Position numbers and translations under genes: made by a program. A stretch of DNA of 64,000 bases from Arthrobacter silviterrae (GTDB lineage Bacteria; Actinomycetota; Actinomycetes; Actinomycetales; Micrococcaceae), in assembly GCF_011045165.1 (NCBI RefSeq), contig NZ_JAAKZI010000012.1:1-64000 (forward strand), given 5' to 3'. Below are positions 7,457-17,076 of the stretch, one piece after another. The notes beneath the pieces were generated by a model. The model saw only the letters and a list, made by a program, of their open reading frames with translations. It was not told the origin of the DNA and did no database searches. Numbering within the stretch: the first letter of the stretch is position 1; each line of letters starts with the position of its first letter.

Positions 7457-8625
7457 TGCGCGACGGCCCCGGCGTACCCGAGCAGGCCCTCGGCGCCGCG
7501 CTTGCTGATCTCATTGCCAATGATGACCGTCTGGATCTCCGAGGTGCCCTCCCAAATGCGGTCCACGCGCAGTTCGCGCCACAGCCGCTCCACGGGGTTT
7601 TCGCGCATGTAGCCGCGGCCGCCAAAGATTTGCAGGGCATTGTCCACACAGCGGTTGGACGCCTCGGACGCACCAAGCTTGATGACAGCCGCCTTGGCGT
7701 TGAGCAGCTTTCGGTCCATGCCCTGATCCGCTTCCCAGGCCACCTGGTAGGTCAGGACGCGGTTGGTCATGATGTCCACAGTGTTTTGGGCCAGCATGCG
7801 CTGGATCAGCTGGAAGTCCAGGATGGGCTTGCCGAACTGCACGCGCTCCTTTGCGTAGTCGGCGGCCAGCAGGGTGGCGCGCTCGGCGGCACCGATGGTG
7901 CGTGCGGCGATCATGAGCCGCTCCTCGACAAACCAGTCACGGGTGAGTTCGTAGCCTTGGCCAATCTCGCCCAGGATCTTGTCCGCACCGACCCGCACAT
8001 CCTCAAAGAGGAATTCTGGGTGCTCGTATACAAAGGTGTGGGTGTAGCGCGGGGTGCGCTTGACCGAAACACCGGGGAGGTCCTTGTCGACCAGGAACAT
8101 GGTGGGCGCACCGTCCACGCTGGCCAGCAGCAGGATGAAGTCGGCGGCATCGCCCACGGTGACGAAGAGTTTCTCGCCATTGATGATGTAGGAGTCACCG
8201 TCCCTGACCGCGGTGGTCTGGATGTTCTGCGGATCCGAACCTGCCTCCGGCTCCGTGATGGCGACAGCATCGCGCCGTTCACCATTGATCTCCGGTATCA
8301 GGAATTCCTCGCGCTGGGCCGGGGTGCAGGCCTTGAGGGCGTTGGCGGGGCGCCACATGGTGTCCCACAGGGCGCCGGTCAGCTTGCCCACTTCTTCCGA
8401 GACAATGGCATGTTCCAGGGTGTTGAGCCCTGCGCCGCCCCATTCAGCGGGCATGTTGATGGCGGCCAGTCCGTGGTTCTTGATGAGCTGCTTGACTTTT
8501 TCGTGCTGTTCGGCGGAAAGGCCGTTGTTCATTTCGCAGTCAAGCTCGTACTGCTTCATTTCCTCGGTCCAGGCGATGGCGCGCTGCTTGAGTTCGATCT
8601 GGCGGGGTGTGAACCGGAAGTCCAT
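7453..8625 (-). CDS. acyl-CoA dehydrogenase
   Basis: A 390-residue FAD enzyme, standard length for the family. It begins MDFRFTPRQIELKQRA; the frame is open further upstream, but that extension is unlike the family, so the ATG at 8625 is chosen. AITEPEAGSDPQNIQTTAV is the substrate/FAD loop, FGKPILDFQLIQ a conserved middle block, and IWEGTSEIQ near the C-terminus carries the expected catalytic Glu. It introduces the alpha,beta double bond into an acyl-CoA; no electron-transfer flavoprotein is encoded here. A 49-nt gap from the upstream synthetase is the only real gap in the operon. Confidence 0.9.
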   Translation of the reverse strand: MDFRFTPRQIELKQRAIAWTEEMKQYELDCEMNNGLSAEQHEKVKQLIKNHGLAAINMPAEWGGAGLNTLEHAIVSEEVGKLTGALWDTMWRPANALKACTPAQREEFLIPEINGERRDAVAITEPEAGSDPQNIQTTAVRDGDSYIINGEKLFVTVGDAADFILLLASVDGAPTMFLVDKDLPGVSVKRTPRYTHTFVYEHPEFLFEDVRVGADKILGEIGQGYELTRDWFVEERLMIAARTIGAAERATLLAADYAKERVQFGKPILDFQLIQRMLAQNTVDIMTNRVLTYQVAWEADQGMDRKLLNAKAAVIKLGASEASNRCVDNALQIFGGRGYMRENPVERLWRELRVDRIWEGTSEIQTVIIGNEISKRGAEGLLGYAGAVAQ

Positions 8626-8674
8626 GGTGGTCTGCTTTCTTGGGGTTTGGGGAAACGGTTGAGTGGGGAAGGCG

Positions 8675-10774
8675 TTAGTCGAGGACGATTCGGGCGTCCA
8701 GGGCAATGGCCCGCCCGGGCAGTGCGGCAACGGGGTTGCATTCGATTTCACTGATTTCGGGGTGTTCAGCGGCCAGCACAGACAGCCTGGCAACAATCTC
8801 GGCCGCCGCATCGAGGTCGACAGGCGCCCTGCCGCGTGCACCGGTCAGCAGGGCTGCGCCGCGCAGCGAAAGCAGCAGCCGGCGCGCCTCCTCAGGGGTG
8901 ACAGGGCCCAGGGCACACCGCACATCGCGGAGGACTTCGGCAAACACGCCGCCCAGGCCCACCAGCACAATCGGTCCAAAGCGGGGGTCGCGGCGCACCC
9001 CGACAAGGAGTTCCACGGCTCCGGACAGCTGGGCCATTTCCTCCAGCGAGCACGACGGCGGCGCCAGCCGGGCCTGAACATCGTCCCAGGCAGCTTCCAG
9101 GGCCGACGCGTCTGCGATGCCCAGCACCACGCCGCCGCGGTCGCTCTTGTGCTCATCGCCGAGCGCCTTGAGCACCAGCGGGTAGTTCAGCCCGCGGGCC
9201 GCCGACAGGAGTTCGTCCCGCGTTGCCACTTCGGCGGCCGCGACGAAGGGGATTCCAGCGCCGGCCAGCAGCCGGCGTGAAGGGTAGTAGCCGGCATCGG
9301 TGACGGGCTCGGCGGGTGCGGGGAGCACTGGCACGCCGGTGGCCGGCTCCGCATGGCGCCGGGCCAGCCGGCCCAGCGCCCAGGCGGCTTCCTCGATGCC
9401 GCGGTAGACGGGAACGCCGCCGCCTCGCAAAGCGTCCGCCGCGGCCGACTCCCAGTTCATGGTCTGCACCACCACGGTGCCACCGCGTGCTGCCGTCGAG
9501 GCGGCCATGGCGTGGGCCGCCTCGATCTCCTTTTGGGCCAGCTCGGGCCCGTAGGAGCCGTAGCCGCCAAAGTAGCCGCTCATCAAGGTGGCATCCACGG
9601 CGTTACTGGCCGTAAGGCGGTCCAGGACCCGGGCGAAGCACATGATGTCCTGCTCACCGCCGCCGGCCACGTCCACCGGGTTGCTGACTGCGGCGGTGGG
9701 TGGCAGTTCGGCAGCCACGGCGGCCTGCAGTTCCGCGGGAAATTCCATGACGTCCAGCCCCTGCGCCGCGGCACTGTCGCTGGCCACCGAGGCCTGTCCG
9801 CCGCCGTCGGCGAACACCGCGGTCCGGGAGCCGGCCGGCACCCTGCTGCGCACCAGGGCCTGCAGCAGGTGGGCCATCTGGGCCGGTGAGGCGACCTGTT
9901 CGATCCCCGCGGCCCGGCAGGCAGCATCCACAACGATGCCGGAGGACACCATGGCACCAGTGTGGGACTTGGCGTTGCGCACCGAGGCGTCCGTGGCGCC
10001 CACAGTCAGCAGGACCACCGGCTTCCCCGCGGCGGCTGCCTTGGCCGCGGCGCGGGCAAAGCGGCGGCCGTCCCGGAAGTCCTCGCAGTAGACGGCGATG
10101 GCGGCCGTGCCGGCGTGTCCGGCATAGGCCTCGATCAGGTCGGCGGCGTCCAGGTCGGCCTGGTTGCCCAGGCTGGCAAAGCGCGACACGCCCAGGCCGT
10201 GGTCCACCAAGAGGGTGCACAGCTCCAGGGCAAGGTTTCCGCTTTGGGAAATGACGCCAATGTTGCCCACCGGGAATTCGTTGGAGGCCAGCGTCAACCC
10301 CGAGGTGTGGTCCAGCACGCCGAGGCAGTTGGGGCCCAGCATGCGTGCGCCGGCGGCCTGCACCTTGGCGGCGACCCGGCGCTCCAGTTCCAGCCCCTCG
10401 CCTCCGGCTTCGCCCAGGCCGGCGCTAATGCCGACAATTGCCTTGGCCCCGGCCGCGAGCGCATCGTCCACCGCGGCCTCAAACCCTGCCGCGGGAACCG
10501 CGATGACGGCCAGTTCCACGGGACTACCGACGGCGGTCACGCTGGGCACAGTGGGCAGCCCCAGCACGGTGCTGCGGGTCCTGTTGACCAGGTGGACGGG
10601 GCGGGTGCCCTTCAGTGCCTGCACGGCAATCCAGTTGCCGTATTTTCGGGTGTCGTCACTGGCACCCACAATGGCCACGGCGTTCGGTGAAAACAGCGCA
10701 TCCAGGCCGGATGCCGGGTGGTTGCCGTCCGTTCCGGTGCGGGCCGGGGCTGCGTTGTCAATGATGCTCGTCAT
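8675..10774 (-). CDS. acyl-CoA synthetase, NDP-forming (ATP-grasp type)
   Basis: A 699-residue single-chain acetate--CoA ligase (ADP-forming) family protein. In order it has an N-terminal CoA-binding Rossmann domain (AIVGASDDTRKYGNWIA), a SucD-like ligase domain with the phospho-histidine motif KSHTGAMVSS near residue 272, and a C-terminal ATP-grasp domain (YPLVLKALGDEHKSDRGGV). It would activate a carboxylic acid to its CoA thioester using ATP. The ATG at 10774 shares one base with the upstream stop (TGATG), so it is preferred over an in-frame ATG 39 nt earlier. This is the likely entry step after import; the substrate acid is not known. Confidence 0.88.
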   Translation of the reverse strand: MTSIIDNAAPARTGTDGNHPASGLDALFSPNAVAIVGASDDTRKYGNWIAVQALKGTRPVHLVNRTRSTVLGLPTVPSVTAVGSPVELAVIAVPAAGFEAAVDDALAAGAKAIVGISAGLGEAGGEGLELERRVAAKVQAAGARMLGPNCLGVLDHTSGLTLASNEFPVGNIGVISQSGNLALELCTLLVDHGLGVSRFASLGNQADLDAADLIEAYAGHAGTAAIAVYCEDFRDGRRFARAAAKAAAAGKPVVLLTVGATDASVRNAKSHTGAMVSSGIVVDAACRAAGIEQVASPAQMAHLLQALVRSRVPAGSRTAVFADGGGQASVASDSAAAQGLDVMEFPAELQAAVAAELPPTAAVSNPVDVAGGGEQDIMCFARVLDRLTASNAVDATLMSGYFGGYGSYGPELAQKEIEAAHAMAASTAARGGTVVVQTMNWESAAADALRGGGVPVYRGIEEAAWALGRLARRHAEPATGVPVLPAPAEPVTDAGYYPSRRLLAGAGIPFVAAAEVATRDELLSAARGLNYPLVLKALGDEHKSDRGGVVLGIADASALEAAWDDVQARLAPPSCSLEEMAQLSGAVELLVGVRRDPRFGPIVLVGLGGVFAEVLRDVRCALGPVTPEEARRLLLSLRGAALLTGARGRAPVDLDAAAEIVARLSVLAAEHPEISEIECNPVAALPGRAIALDARIVLD

Positions 10775-11598
10775 CAGGGCTCCTTCGTGGGAACGGGACG
10801 GCCGGAGCCCCAAGCGTTGGCTCCGCCGTCAATGTCAATGGTGGTTCCGGTGATGTACCGGGCCGCGTCCGTGGCCAGGAAGGCAATGACACCGGAAACG
10901 TCCTCGGGGCGGCCCAGGCGGCCCAACGGCACTCCCTGCTCCCACCCCCGCCGGGCTTCTTCCGTGTACTGGTCCAGGCCTTCGCTTTCGATGCTGCCCG
11001 GTGCCACGGCAACGGAGCGGATGCCGTAACGGCTCCACTCCAGGGCCAGCCCGGAGGCCAGGTTTTCGACGGCGGCGCGGGCCGCCGTGGCATGCACCAT
11101 GCCCGGAATGCCGCGGTGAGGAGAGAATGCCATGAAGACCAGCAGTCCGGAGCGGTTGGGGATCATGCTGCGCACGGCCACCTCGCGGGTAAGATTCCAG
11201 ACGGCCTCCACGGAAAGCCGGTGGACGGCGCGCCAACCGTTGAGGCTGATGTCTTCCGCCGGAGCCTGGAACTGGCCGCCGGCGTTGTTGACAAGCACGT
11301 CGACGCGCCCGAACTCCGACACCGCACGGTCCACCAGTTCCACCACATGGTCAGCGTCCCGGATGTCCCCGGCAACCGTGATGGCTTCAGAGCCTGCCGC
11401 CCGGACCAGTTCGGCCGTTTCCTGGAGCAGTTCCGCCCGGCGGCCGGCGAGGACCAGCCTTGCCCCCGAGCGCGCCATGGACAGGGCCGTGGCACGGCCT
11501 ATGCCTGTGCCGCCGCCGGTCACCAGGGCAACCTTGCCGGCCAGGGCTTCGGGATGGAGGCTCGGTGCCGGCGCACCGCCGTCGAACCCGCCGCTCAC
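10774..11598 (-). CDS. PECR-like SDR oxidoreductase without the Tyr-x-x-x-Lys pair
   Basis: A 274-residue short-chain dehydrogenase fold. The cofactor motif TGGGTGIG is at 27-34 and VNNAGGQF near 103-110. Where classical SDRs have YxxxK this protein has HATAAR (169-174), so Tyr is replaced by Ala and Lys by Arg. The same pattern, together with NNAGGQF and LALEW, is typical of peroxisomal trans-2-enoyl-CoA reductase (PECR) and related dienoyl-CoA reductases. It may therefore reduce an enoyl- or dienoyl-CoA with NADPH. It overlaps the ATPase gene by 4 nt and the synthetase gene by 1 nt. Confidence 0.82.
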   Translation of the reverse strand: MSGGFDGGAPAPSLHPEALAGKVALVTGGGTGIGRATALSMARSGARLVLAGRRAELLQETAELVRAAGSEAITVAGDIRDADHVVELVDRAVSEFGRVDVLVNNAGGQFQAPAEDISLNGWRAVHRLSVEAVWNLTREVAVRSMIPNRSGLLVFMAFSPHRGIPGMVHATAARAAVENLASGLALEWSRYGIRSVAVAPGSIESEGLDQYTEEARRGWEQGVPLGRLGRPEDVSGVIAFLATDAARYITGTTIDIDGGANAWGSGRPVPTKEP

Positions 11599-13400
11599 AG
11601 CGCCACGCCGTTCGGTTCCGCGGCGTAAACCTGGCTGGGCAGCTGGAAGTTTGGCGTGGCCGACATCAGCGAACGGGTGTAGTCATGCTGCGGGTTGTCA
11701 AAAATGTCCGCGACGTCACCAAACTCCACAATCCGCCCCCGCTCCAGGACCGCCACCTGCTGGGCGATGTTGCGCACCAGGGCAATGTTGTGGGTGATGA
11801 ACAACAGCGTCAAGCCCATTTCGGCCTGCAGTCCCCGCAGCAGGTCCACCAGGGACGACTGCACGGAAACGTCCAGGGCCGAGGTGATCTCGTCGCAGAT
11901 CAGGACCTCCGGTTCGGTCGCCAGCGCCCTGGCGATGGCCACACGCTGGCGCTCGCCGCCGCTGAGCTGGTCCGGGTACCGGCGGGCATGGTCCGGCCGC
12001 AGGGAGGCACGTTCCAGCGCCGTTGCCACAATGTCGCGGGAGTTCTTCACCTTTCCGCGCACGGCCAGGACAGGCTGGAGGATCAGTTCCTCCACGGTGC
12101 GCCGCGGGTTGAGGGACTCATAGGGGTTTTGGAAGATGTACTGGACGCGGCGGCGCTGCTCCCTGGTTCGCTTGAAGCTGCTGGTGGCCAGCGGTTCGCC
12201 GGAGAGCTCCAGGCCCCCCGTGAAGTTGTGGTGCAGGCCCGCAATGCAGCGGCTCAGCGTTGTCTTGCCGGAACCGGATTCGCCCAGCAAGGCCACGCAG
12301 TCCCCGGAATAGACGGACAGGTTGATGTCTTCCAGGACAGTGAACTTGCCGTAGCCCGCCTTCAGTCCGCTGATGTCGATGACCGGCTTGTCCCCGTCGG
12401 TGCGCACCGACCGCTGCCGTTGCGGCCGGGCGTGTGCCGGCGGCAGGGGCGTCCCAGCCTTGAAGCAGCGCACGCTGTGCCCTTCCCCCACATCCGTGGC
12501 CTCCGGGGGTGACACCTTGCAGCCGCTGTCGGCGATGGGGCAGCGGGGCGCGAAGGCGCAGCCCTGCGGCCGTGCCATGGGCGACGGCGCGTTCCCCGGG
12601 ATGCCGACCATGGGCCGGACGGCGTCCAGGTCCGGCACTGCGAGCAGCAGCCGGCTGGTATAGGGGTGTGAGGGGTGGTCCAGGACGTCCGCCGTCCGGC
12701 CGATCTCCACGATCCGCCCGGAATACATGACGGCGATGCGGTCCGCCAGCTCTGCCACCACGGCCATGTCGTGGCTGATGTACACGGCTGCACAGTCATA
12801 GGTCTTGCACATCTCCCGCACGGTGTGCAGGACGTGTTCCTGGGTGCTGACATCCAGGCCCGTGGTGGGTTCGTCCATGACAATCAGTGCGGGTCGCGCC
12901 GTGAATGCCATGGCGATGGCCACGCGCTGCTGCTGCCCGCCGGAAAGCTGGTGCGGGTACCTCGACAGGAATTCATCGTCATCCGGCAGTGCCACCTCCC
13001 GCAGCACCTCCCGCACCCGGCCAAGGACGGCGGCGGGGTCTCCCGGAAGGCATTCGCGCAGCTGGGTGCCAACCCGCAGGGCCGGGTTCAGGGCCGACGC
13101 CGGCGACTGGGGAATGTAGGCCACCGTGCGTCCGCGCAGTTCCCGCACCTGGCGCCAGTTCAGGGCTGCCAGGTCATGGTCGTGGATGCTGACGCTCCCG
13201 CCGTCGACCTTGGTGCCTTCCTTGCAGTAGTTGAGCAGGGACAGGCCCAGGGTGGTCTTGCCGGAGCCGGACTCGCCGACCACGCCCAGGATTTCCCCCG
13301 GGTGAACCTCGAGGGTGAGCTGGTCAATGATGCTGGCCATGGAGGGGACGCCGACGATCCTGAGGGCGTCCACCACGAGTGTTGGTGAGGCGGTGCTCAT
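11595..13400 (-). CDS. ABC importer ATPase, fused DppD-DppF type
   Basis: A 601-residue protein with two complete ABC ATPase domains in one chain. Each has a Walker [10 protein letters not shown], a signature (LSGGQQQR in the first, LSGGERQR in the second) and a Walker B ([12 protein letters not shown] and [12 protein letters not shown]). After the first domain is the oligopeptide-transporter C-terminal extension with the cysteine motif [15 protein letters not shown]. It powers the permeases encoded just upstream (DppB/DppC type). Coupled to both neighbours by 4-nt overlaps. Confidence 0.92.
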   Translation of the reverse strand: MSTASPTLVVDALRIVGVPSMASIIDQLTLEVHPGEILGVVGESGSGKTTLGLSLLNYCKEGTKVDGGSVSIHDHDLAALNWRQVRELRGRTVAYIPQSPASALNPALRVGTQLRECLPGDPAAVLGRVREVLREVALPDDDEFLSRYPHQLSGGQQQRVAIAMAFTARPALIVMDEPTTGLDVSTQEHVLHTVREMCKTYDCAAVYISHDMAVVAELADRIAVMYSGRIVEIGRTADVLDHPSHPYTSRLLLAVPDLDAVRPMVGIPGNAPSPMARPQGCAFAPRCPIADSGCKVSPPEATDVGEGHSVRCFKAGTPLPPAHARPQRQRSVRTDGDKPVIDISGLKAGYGKFTVLEDINLSVYSGDCVALLGESGSGKTTLSRCIAGLHHNFTGGLELSGEPLATSSFKRTREQRRRVQYIFQNPYESLNPRRTVEELILQPVLAVRGKVKNSRDIVATALERASLRPDHARRYPDQLSGGERQRVAIARALATEPEVLICDEITSALDVSVQSSLVDLLRGLQAEMGLTLLFITHNIALVRNIAQQVAVLERGRIVEFGDVADIFDNPQHDYTRSLMSATPNFQLPSQVYAAEPNGVAL

Positions 13401-14296
13401 GCTTCCACTCCTTCATCGCTGCCGATGGCGGCCTTGGCCAGGCCGTCGGTGACCAGGTTGGTGCCTACCGTCAGCAGCGCGATGGCGATGACGGGCAGGG
13501 CCACCGACCAGGGCGAAATTGTCAGTGCAATTCGGTTTTCATTGATCATCAGCCCCCAGTCGGGACTGGGCGGCTGCATTCCCAGGCCCAGGAAGCTGAG
13601 CCCGGCGACCAGGCCGATCGAGTAGGTCAGGCGCAGGCCGAATTCAACGGCAAGCGTGCTGCTGAGGTTGGGCACGATCTCCCCGACGATGATTTTCCAG
13701 CGCGGGATGCCCACTGATTCGGCGGCCTTGACGAAGTCGCGTTCGACAACCGACATGGCCGCACCGCGAACCACCCGGGCCACACGGGGCAGGTGACCCA
13801 GGGCCACCATGAGCACCAGCAGCCACAGCTTGGGGCCGATGATGGACAGGAACAGCAGGGCCAGCACAATCTGCGGAAAGGCCAGCGCCACGTCGCCGGT
13901 GCGCATCAGTGCCTCGTCCACCCAGCCGCGGCTGTACGCGGCGAATACGCCCACCAGCGCGCCGAGCCCCACGCCAATCCCCGTGGCAAGCACGGAGAGG
14001 ATCATCAGGGTTTGGCCGCCGGCCAGGAAGCGGGACAGGACATCGCGGCCAAGGTTGTCGGTGCCGAAGGGGCCTCCGATGCCGGCTGGGGAGAAGGGCG
14101 CGCCCACGAACTCCGTGGGTGAATGGGGCGCCACATACGGGCCCAGGAAGGCGATGGCGAAGATGAGGACGCTCAGGATGGCGCCAATCACTGTCCGCCT
14201 GGACTTCAGAGCCCGCCGGAGCAGCCCCTTCTTGCGCGGCGCCCGCACACGGATTCCGGCTCCCGGCCCGGCGGGCTTGGTGGCGACGGTGCTCAT
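13397..14296 (-). CDS. ABC importer permease, DppC type
   Basis: A 299-residue inner-membrane permease. The N-terminal positively charged tail (RAPRKKGLLRRALKSRRT) is followed by a first membrane helix, the periplasmic GTDNLGRDVLSRFLAGG block typical of DppC/OppC, and the BPD_transp_1 domain ending with the EAA-like loop (KAAESVGIPRWKIIVGEI) that contacts the ATPases. It pairs with the DppB-type permease upstream. Start and stop overlap adjacent genes by 4 nt. Confidence 0.91.
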   Translation of the reverse strand: MSTVATKPAGPGAGIRVRAPRKKGLLRRALKSRRTVIGAILSVLIFAIAFLGPYVAPHSPTEFVGAPFSPAGIGGPFGTDNLGRDVLSRFLAGGQTLMILSVLATGIGVGLGALVGVFAAYSRGWVDEALMRTGDVALAFPQIVLALLFLSIIGPKLWLLVLMVALGHLPRVARVVRGAAMSVVERDFVKAAESVGIPRWKIIVGEIVPNLSSTLAVEFGLRLTYSIGLVAGLSFLGLGMQPPSPDWGLMINENRIALTISPWSVALPVIAIALLTVGTNLVTDGLAKAAIGSDEGVEA

Positions 14297-15267
14297 TGTG
14301 CGGTCCTTACTTTCGGGTTGACGGCCAGCGTCACGACGTCGGCCAGCAGGTTCACGATGACGTAGAAGAGGGCGATGATGATGACCAGCGCCTGGATGAC
14401 GGGAAGGTCCCTGTTGGTTACGGAGTCGATGAGTTCAAAGCCGATCCCGGGGAAGCGGAACAGGTACTCCACGATCACCACGCCGCCGATCAGCCATGCC
14501 AGCTGGAGGGCGATGACCTGTGCCACGGGGCCGATCGCGTTGGGGATGGCGTGCCTCCAGATGACGGTGCGCTCGGGCAGGCCTTTCAAGCGGGCCTGCT
14601 GGACGTACTGGCTGTCCAGGACCTCCAGCATGGTGGCCCGCATGATCCGGATGATGTAGGGGGATACCGCCAGCACCAGGGTGAGGACGGGAAGCGCCAG
14701 CTGGTCCGGGTGGCTCCAGACGTGCTCGCCGGGTATCTGGACGAACACAGCCGGGAACAGGTGCAGCAGCCCGGTGGAAAGGAGCAGGACCAGCAGCACA
14801 CCGACCACAAATTCCGGCAGGGAGGCCATCACGAGTGTGACCACCCCCGTCACATGGTCCATGGCCGTGTCCTTCTTAAGGGCGCTCCAGGTTCCGATGA
14901 CAATGGCCAGGGGGATGGCAATGACGGCGGAGGCGAACATCAGGACGGTGGAATTGAGCACCATGGGGCCAATGGTGTCCAGGACAGGGTTGCCGCTGGC
15001 GAGCGATGAGCCCATGTTGAAGGTGACCACATGGCCCAGCCAGCTGAAGTACTGTTCGGGCAGTGAACCGCCCAGGTGGAGCTGTGCGCGCAGTGCCGCC
15101 AGCCGCTCCGGGGTGGCCTCGCGGCCCAGGATCGCCTGGGCCGCGTCACCTGGGAGTGCCTGGGTGGCGAGGAAAACCACGATGGAGACAACCCAGAGGG
15201 TGAACAGGCCGAACAGCGAGCGCCTGAACAACATCCGGCTCATGCCGCCCCCGCCCTTTCGGCTCAT
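14293..15267 (-). CDS. ABC importer permease, DppB type
   Basis: A 324-residue permease of the DppB/OppB branch: an N-terminal helix (LFGLFTLWVVSIVVFLATQ), the LPGDAAQAILGREATPE periplasmic motif and the EAA-like loop QQARLKGLPERTVIWRHAI. The ATG at 15267 forms an ATGA overlap with the binding-protein stop and is preferred over an in-frame ATG 12 nt upstream; a third ATG 24 nt downstream is also possible. With the DppC-type partner it forms the channel of a peptide/opine/nickel-family importer. Confidence 0.9.
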   Translation of the reverse strand: MSRKGGGGMSRMLFRRSLFGLFTLWVVSIVVFLATQALPGDAAQAILGREATPERLAALRAQLHLGGSLPEQYFSWLGHVVTFNMGSSLASGNPVLDTIGPMVLNSTVLMFASAVIAIPLAIVIGTWSALKKDTAMDHVTGVVTLVMASLPEFVVGVLLVLLLSTGLLHLFPAVFVQIPGEHVWSHPDQLALPVLTLVLAVSPYIIRIMRATMLEVLDSQYVQQARLKGLPERTVIWRHAIPNAIGPVAQVIALQLAWLIGGVVIVEYLFRFPGIGFELIDSVTNRDLPVIQALVIIIALFYVIVNLLADVVTLAVNPKVRTAQ

Positions 15268-16829
15268 TTGTTCATCCAAACGCTCCGGAACCCAAATGAC
15301 GTGAGCGGGATGCCGCTCTTGTCGGGGCTGAATCCCTGGACAGTCGAGGAGTAGGCGTCGACGCTGTTGGGGAAGCCCCAGATAATGTAGCCGCCGTCGT
15401 TGTATTCAATTTGCTGGGCCTGCTGAATGAGCGCGCAGCGGGCTGTCATGTCGACGGTGGCGCTGGCCTTGTTCACCAGCGCGGACCAGTCCTTGTTGTC
15501 CCAATGCGTTTCGTTGTAAGGGGAATCGGTGAAGCCTGATGCGGCCGTCTGAGGCAGGAAGTCGCGGGTGAACCAGAAGTCTTGCGAAAAGGTCCACTTG
15601 AGGTACTTGTCACCGTAGAACTCGCCGGGGTCCACCTTTTTCACGTTGACCGTGACACCGGCGGCCTTGGCCTGCTGGGCGAACACCTGTGCCGCCTCCA
15701 CCATTCCGGCAGCCGCTGAGGAGGTCACCAGGTCCACGCTCATGTTCGACTTGCCAGCCTCGGCGAGCAACTGCTTGGCCTTGGCGATGTCCTGCGTGCG
15801 CTGTGGAATGCTCTTGTCGAAGCAGGTGTCAAAGGGGGCGTACAGGTCGTTTCCGACAGTTCCGTGGCCACCCAGCACCTGCTCCACCATCTGCTTGCGG
15901 TCCACGATCAGCCTGAAAGCCTGGCGCACCTTGGGATCGTTGAATGGCGGCTGGTCCACGCGCATGGTGAACGGCACCCAGGAGCCCGTTGCTGATTCAA
16001 GCACCTTCAGGGCCGGATTGGCCTTGACGATGTTGATCTGGCCCAGGGGCAGCTGGTCGATGGCGTCCACCTGCCCGCCCAGCAGGGCGTTGACCCGGGC
16101 GGTGTCATCGGGGAAGTCGATGATGGTGACGGCGGCCAGGTGGGGCTCGCCCTTGCGCCAATAGTTCGGGTTCTTGACAAAGGTGCTCTGCTGCCCCGCG
16201 GTGAAGTCCTTCATCATGAACGGGCCTGAACTGACGGGATTCTTGGGGTCATAGCCCACCGGGACAATGCCGGTGCTGTACTGGGCCACGTTGTCGGGGA
16301 ACGTTGCAAACGGCGTCTTGAAGGGGAAAACGATGGTTTGGGCATCCAAGGCCTTCAGGCCGTCCCGGTTCAGGGTGGACAGTGCGCTGGCCCCGGCCAT
16401 GGGGGCCTTTGGATCGGTAATGCGCTTGAACGTAAAGATGACGTCATCAGCCGTGATCGGCTTGTTGTTGCTGAACTTCAATCCGTCACGGAGATGGACG
16501 GTCCACGTCTTCGCGTCGGCAGACGGTGTAATCTTGTCCGCCAGCGCCATCTCCACCTTGTGGTTAACGTCGTAGGTGGCAAGCGTTTCATACAGCTGGA
16601 TGACGCGGGCCTCATCCGGGTGCGTCACGGGTGAGTGGGCGTCCAGGGAGTCCTTGGCGGACCCGCCCACAATGCCGACTCGCAAGGTACCGCCGTCCTT
16701 CGGGGCGGAATTGACGTCGGCGGTTGACGTGCCGGGGGCGGATGAACAGCCGGCCAGGCCTATCATCGCGGCCGCCAAAAGCGTGGCTGTAACGGTGCGT
16801 AAAGTCTTGGGGCGCCGGGGAGCGGTCAT
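15264..16829 (-). CDS. ABC importer substrate-binding lipoprotein (family 5)
   Basis: A 521-residue extracytoplasmic solute-binding protein. A lipoprotein signal peptide ends in the lipobox LAGC (MTAPRRPKTLRTVTATLL start). The mature part has the family-5 features GTLRVGIVGG, YETLATYDVNH and a long two-lobed body ending FGFRSVWMNK. The ATG at 16829 lies 9 nt after an AGGAG element; a TTG 18 nt upstream is in frame but lacks its own site. This is the first gene of the ten-gene operon and defines its substrate. Family 5 binds peptides, opines, sugars and other solutes, so the ligand cannot be named. Confidence 0.9.
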   Translation of the reverse strand: MTAPRRPKTLRTVTATLLAAAMIGLAGCSSAPGTSTADVNSAPKDGGTLRVGIVGGSAKDSLDAHSPVTHPDEARVIQLYETLATYDVNHKVEMALADKITPSADAKTWTVHLRDGLKFSNNKPITADDVIFTFKRITDPKAPMAGASALSTLNRDGLKALDAQTIVFPFKTPFATFPDNVAQYSTGIVPVGYDPKNPVSSGPFMMKDFTAGQQSTFVKNPNYWRKGEPHLAAVTIIDFPDDTARVNALLGGQVDAIDQLPLGQINIVKANPALKVLESATGSWVPFTMRVDQPPFNDPKVRQAFRLIVDRKQMVEQVLGGHGTVGNDLYAPFDTCFDKSIPQRTQDIAKAKQLLAEAGKSNMSVDLVTSSAAAGMVEAAQVFAQQAKAAGVTVNVKKVDPGEFYGDKYLKWTFSQDFWFTRDFLPQTAASGFTDSPYNETHWDNKDWSALVNKASATVDMTARCALIQQAQQIEYNDGGYIIWGFPNSVDAYSSTVQGFSPDKSGIPLTSFGFRSVWMNK

Positions 16830-16880
16830 AGCATTTGACTCCTGCAACAGTGGAGGAAAATCCGGGCTTCGTCGCGTCTG

Positions 16881-16894
16881 ACTGACGCGTCGAT
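16881..16894. promoter_or_regulatory. candidate TetR operator, operon-proximal copy
   Basis: ACTGACGCGTCGAT, preceded by GTCTG. The 16-mer GTCTGACTGAYGCGTC occurs here (16876-16891) and again at 17001-17016. This copy lies downstream of the predicted operon promoter at 16904-16932, where a bound repressor would stop transcription. Confidence 0.6.
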
Positions 16895-16903
16895 CATTTA
16901 GCC

Positions 16904-16932
16904 AGCATTGTGGTTCCCGTCACAGATGTCAA
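16904..16932 (-). promoter_or_regulatory. predicted promoter of the catabolic operon
   Basis: On the minus strand a perfect TTGACA (16932-16927) is followed after 17 nt by AATGCT (16909-16904), which keeps A2 and T6. Transcription would start near 16897, about 70 nt before the binding-protein ATG and next to the 16881 operator. Confidence 0.5.
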
Positions 16933-17005
16933 GACTTTGCTGAATTATGGCGAATTTTCGACGAATCCCGGCAAATTCCACCCAGTGGAACCAAAATCAA
17001 GTCTG

Positions 17006-17019
17006 ACTGATGCGTCAGT
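17006..17019. promoter_or_regulatory. candidate TetR operator, regulator-proximal copy
   Basis: ACTGATGCGTCAGT has perfect 5-bp outer arms (ACTGA/TCAGT) and repeats the motif at 16881. It lies about 60 nt before the tetR start, so the regulator probably controls itself as well as the divergent operon. Confidence 0.62.
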
Positions 17020-17076
17020 TTGACAAATAGGCTAGAGTCATTTCATCGAAGCATCCGCCGCGCTGAAGGATCTCCC

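Noticed and set aside
17020-17025. TTGACA at 17020 as the -35 of the tetR promoter
   Set aside because: No acceptable -10 lies 16-18 nt downstream; it may be fortuitous.
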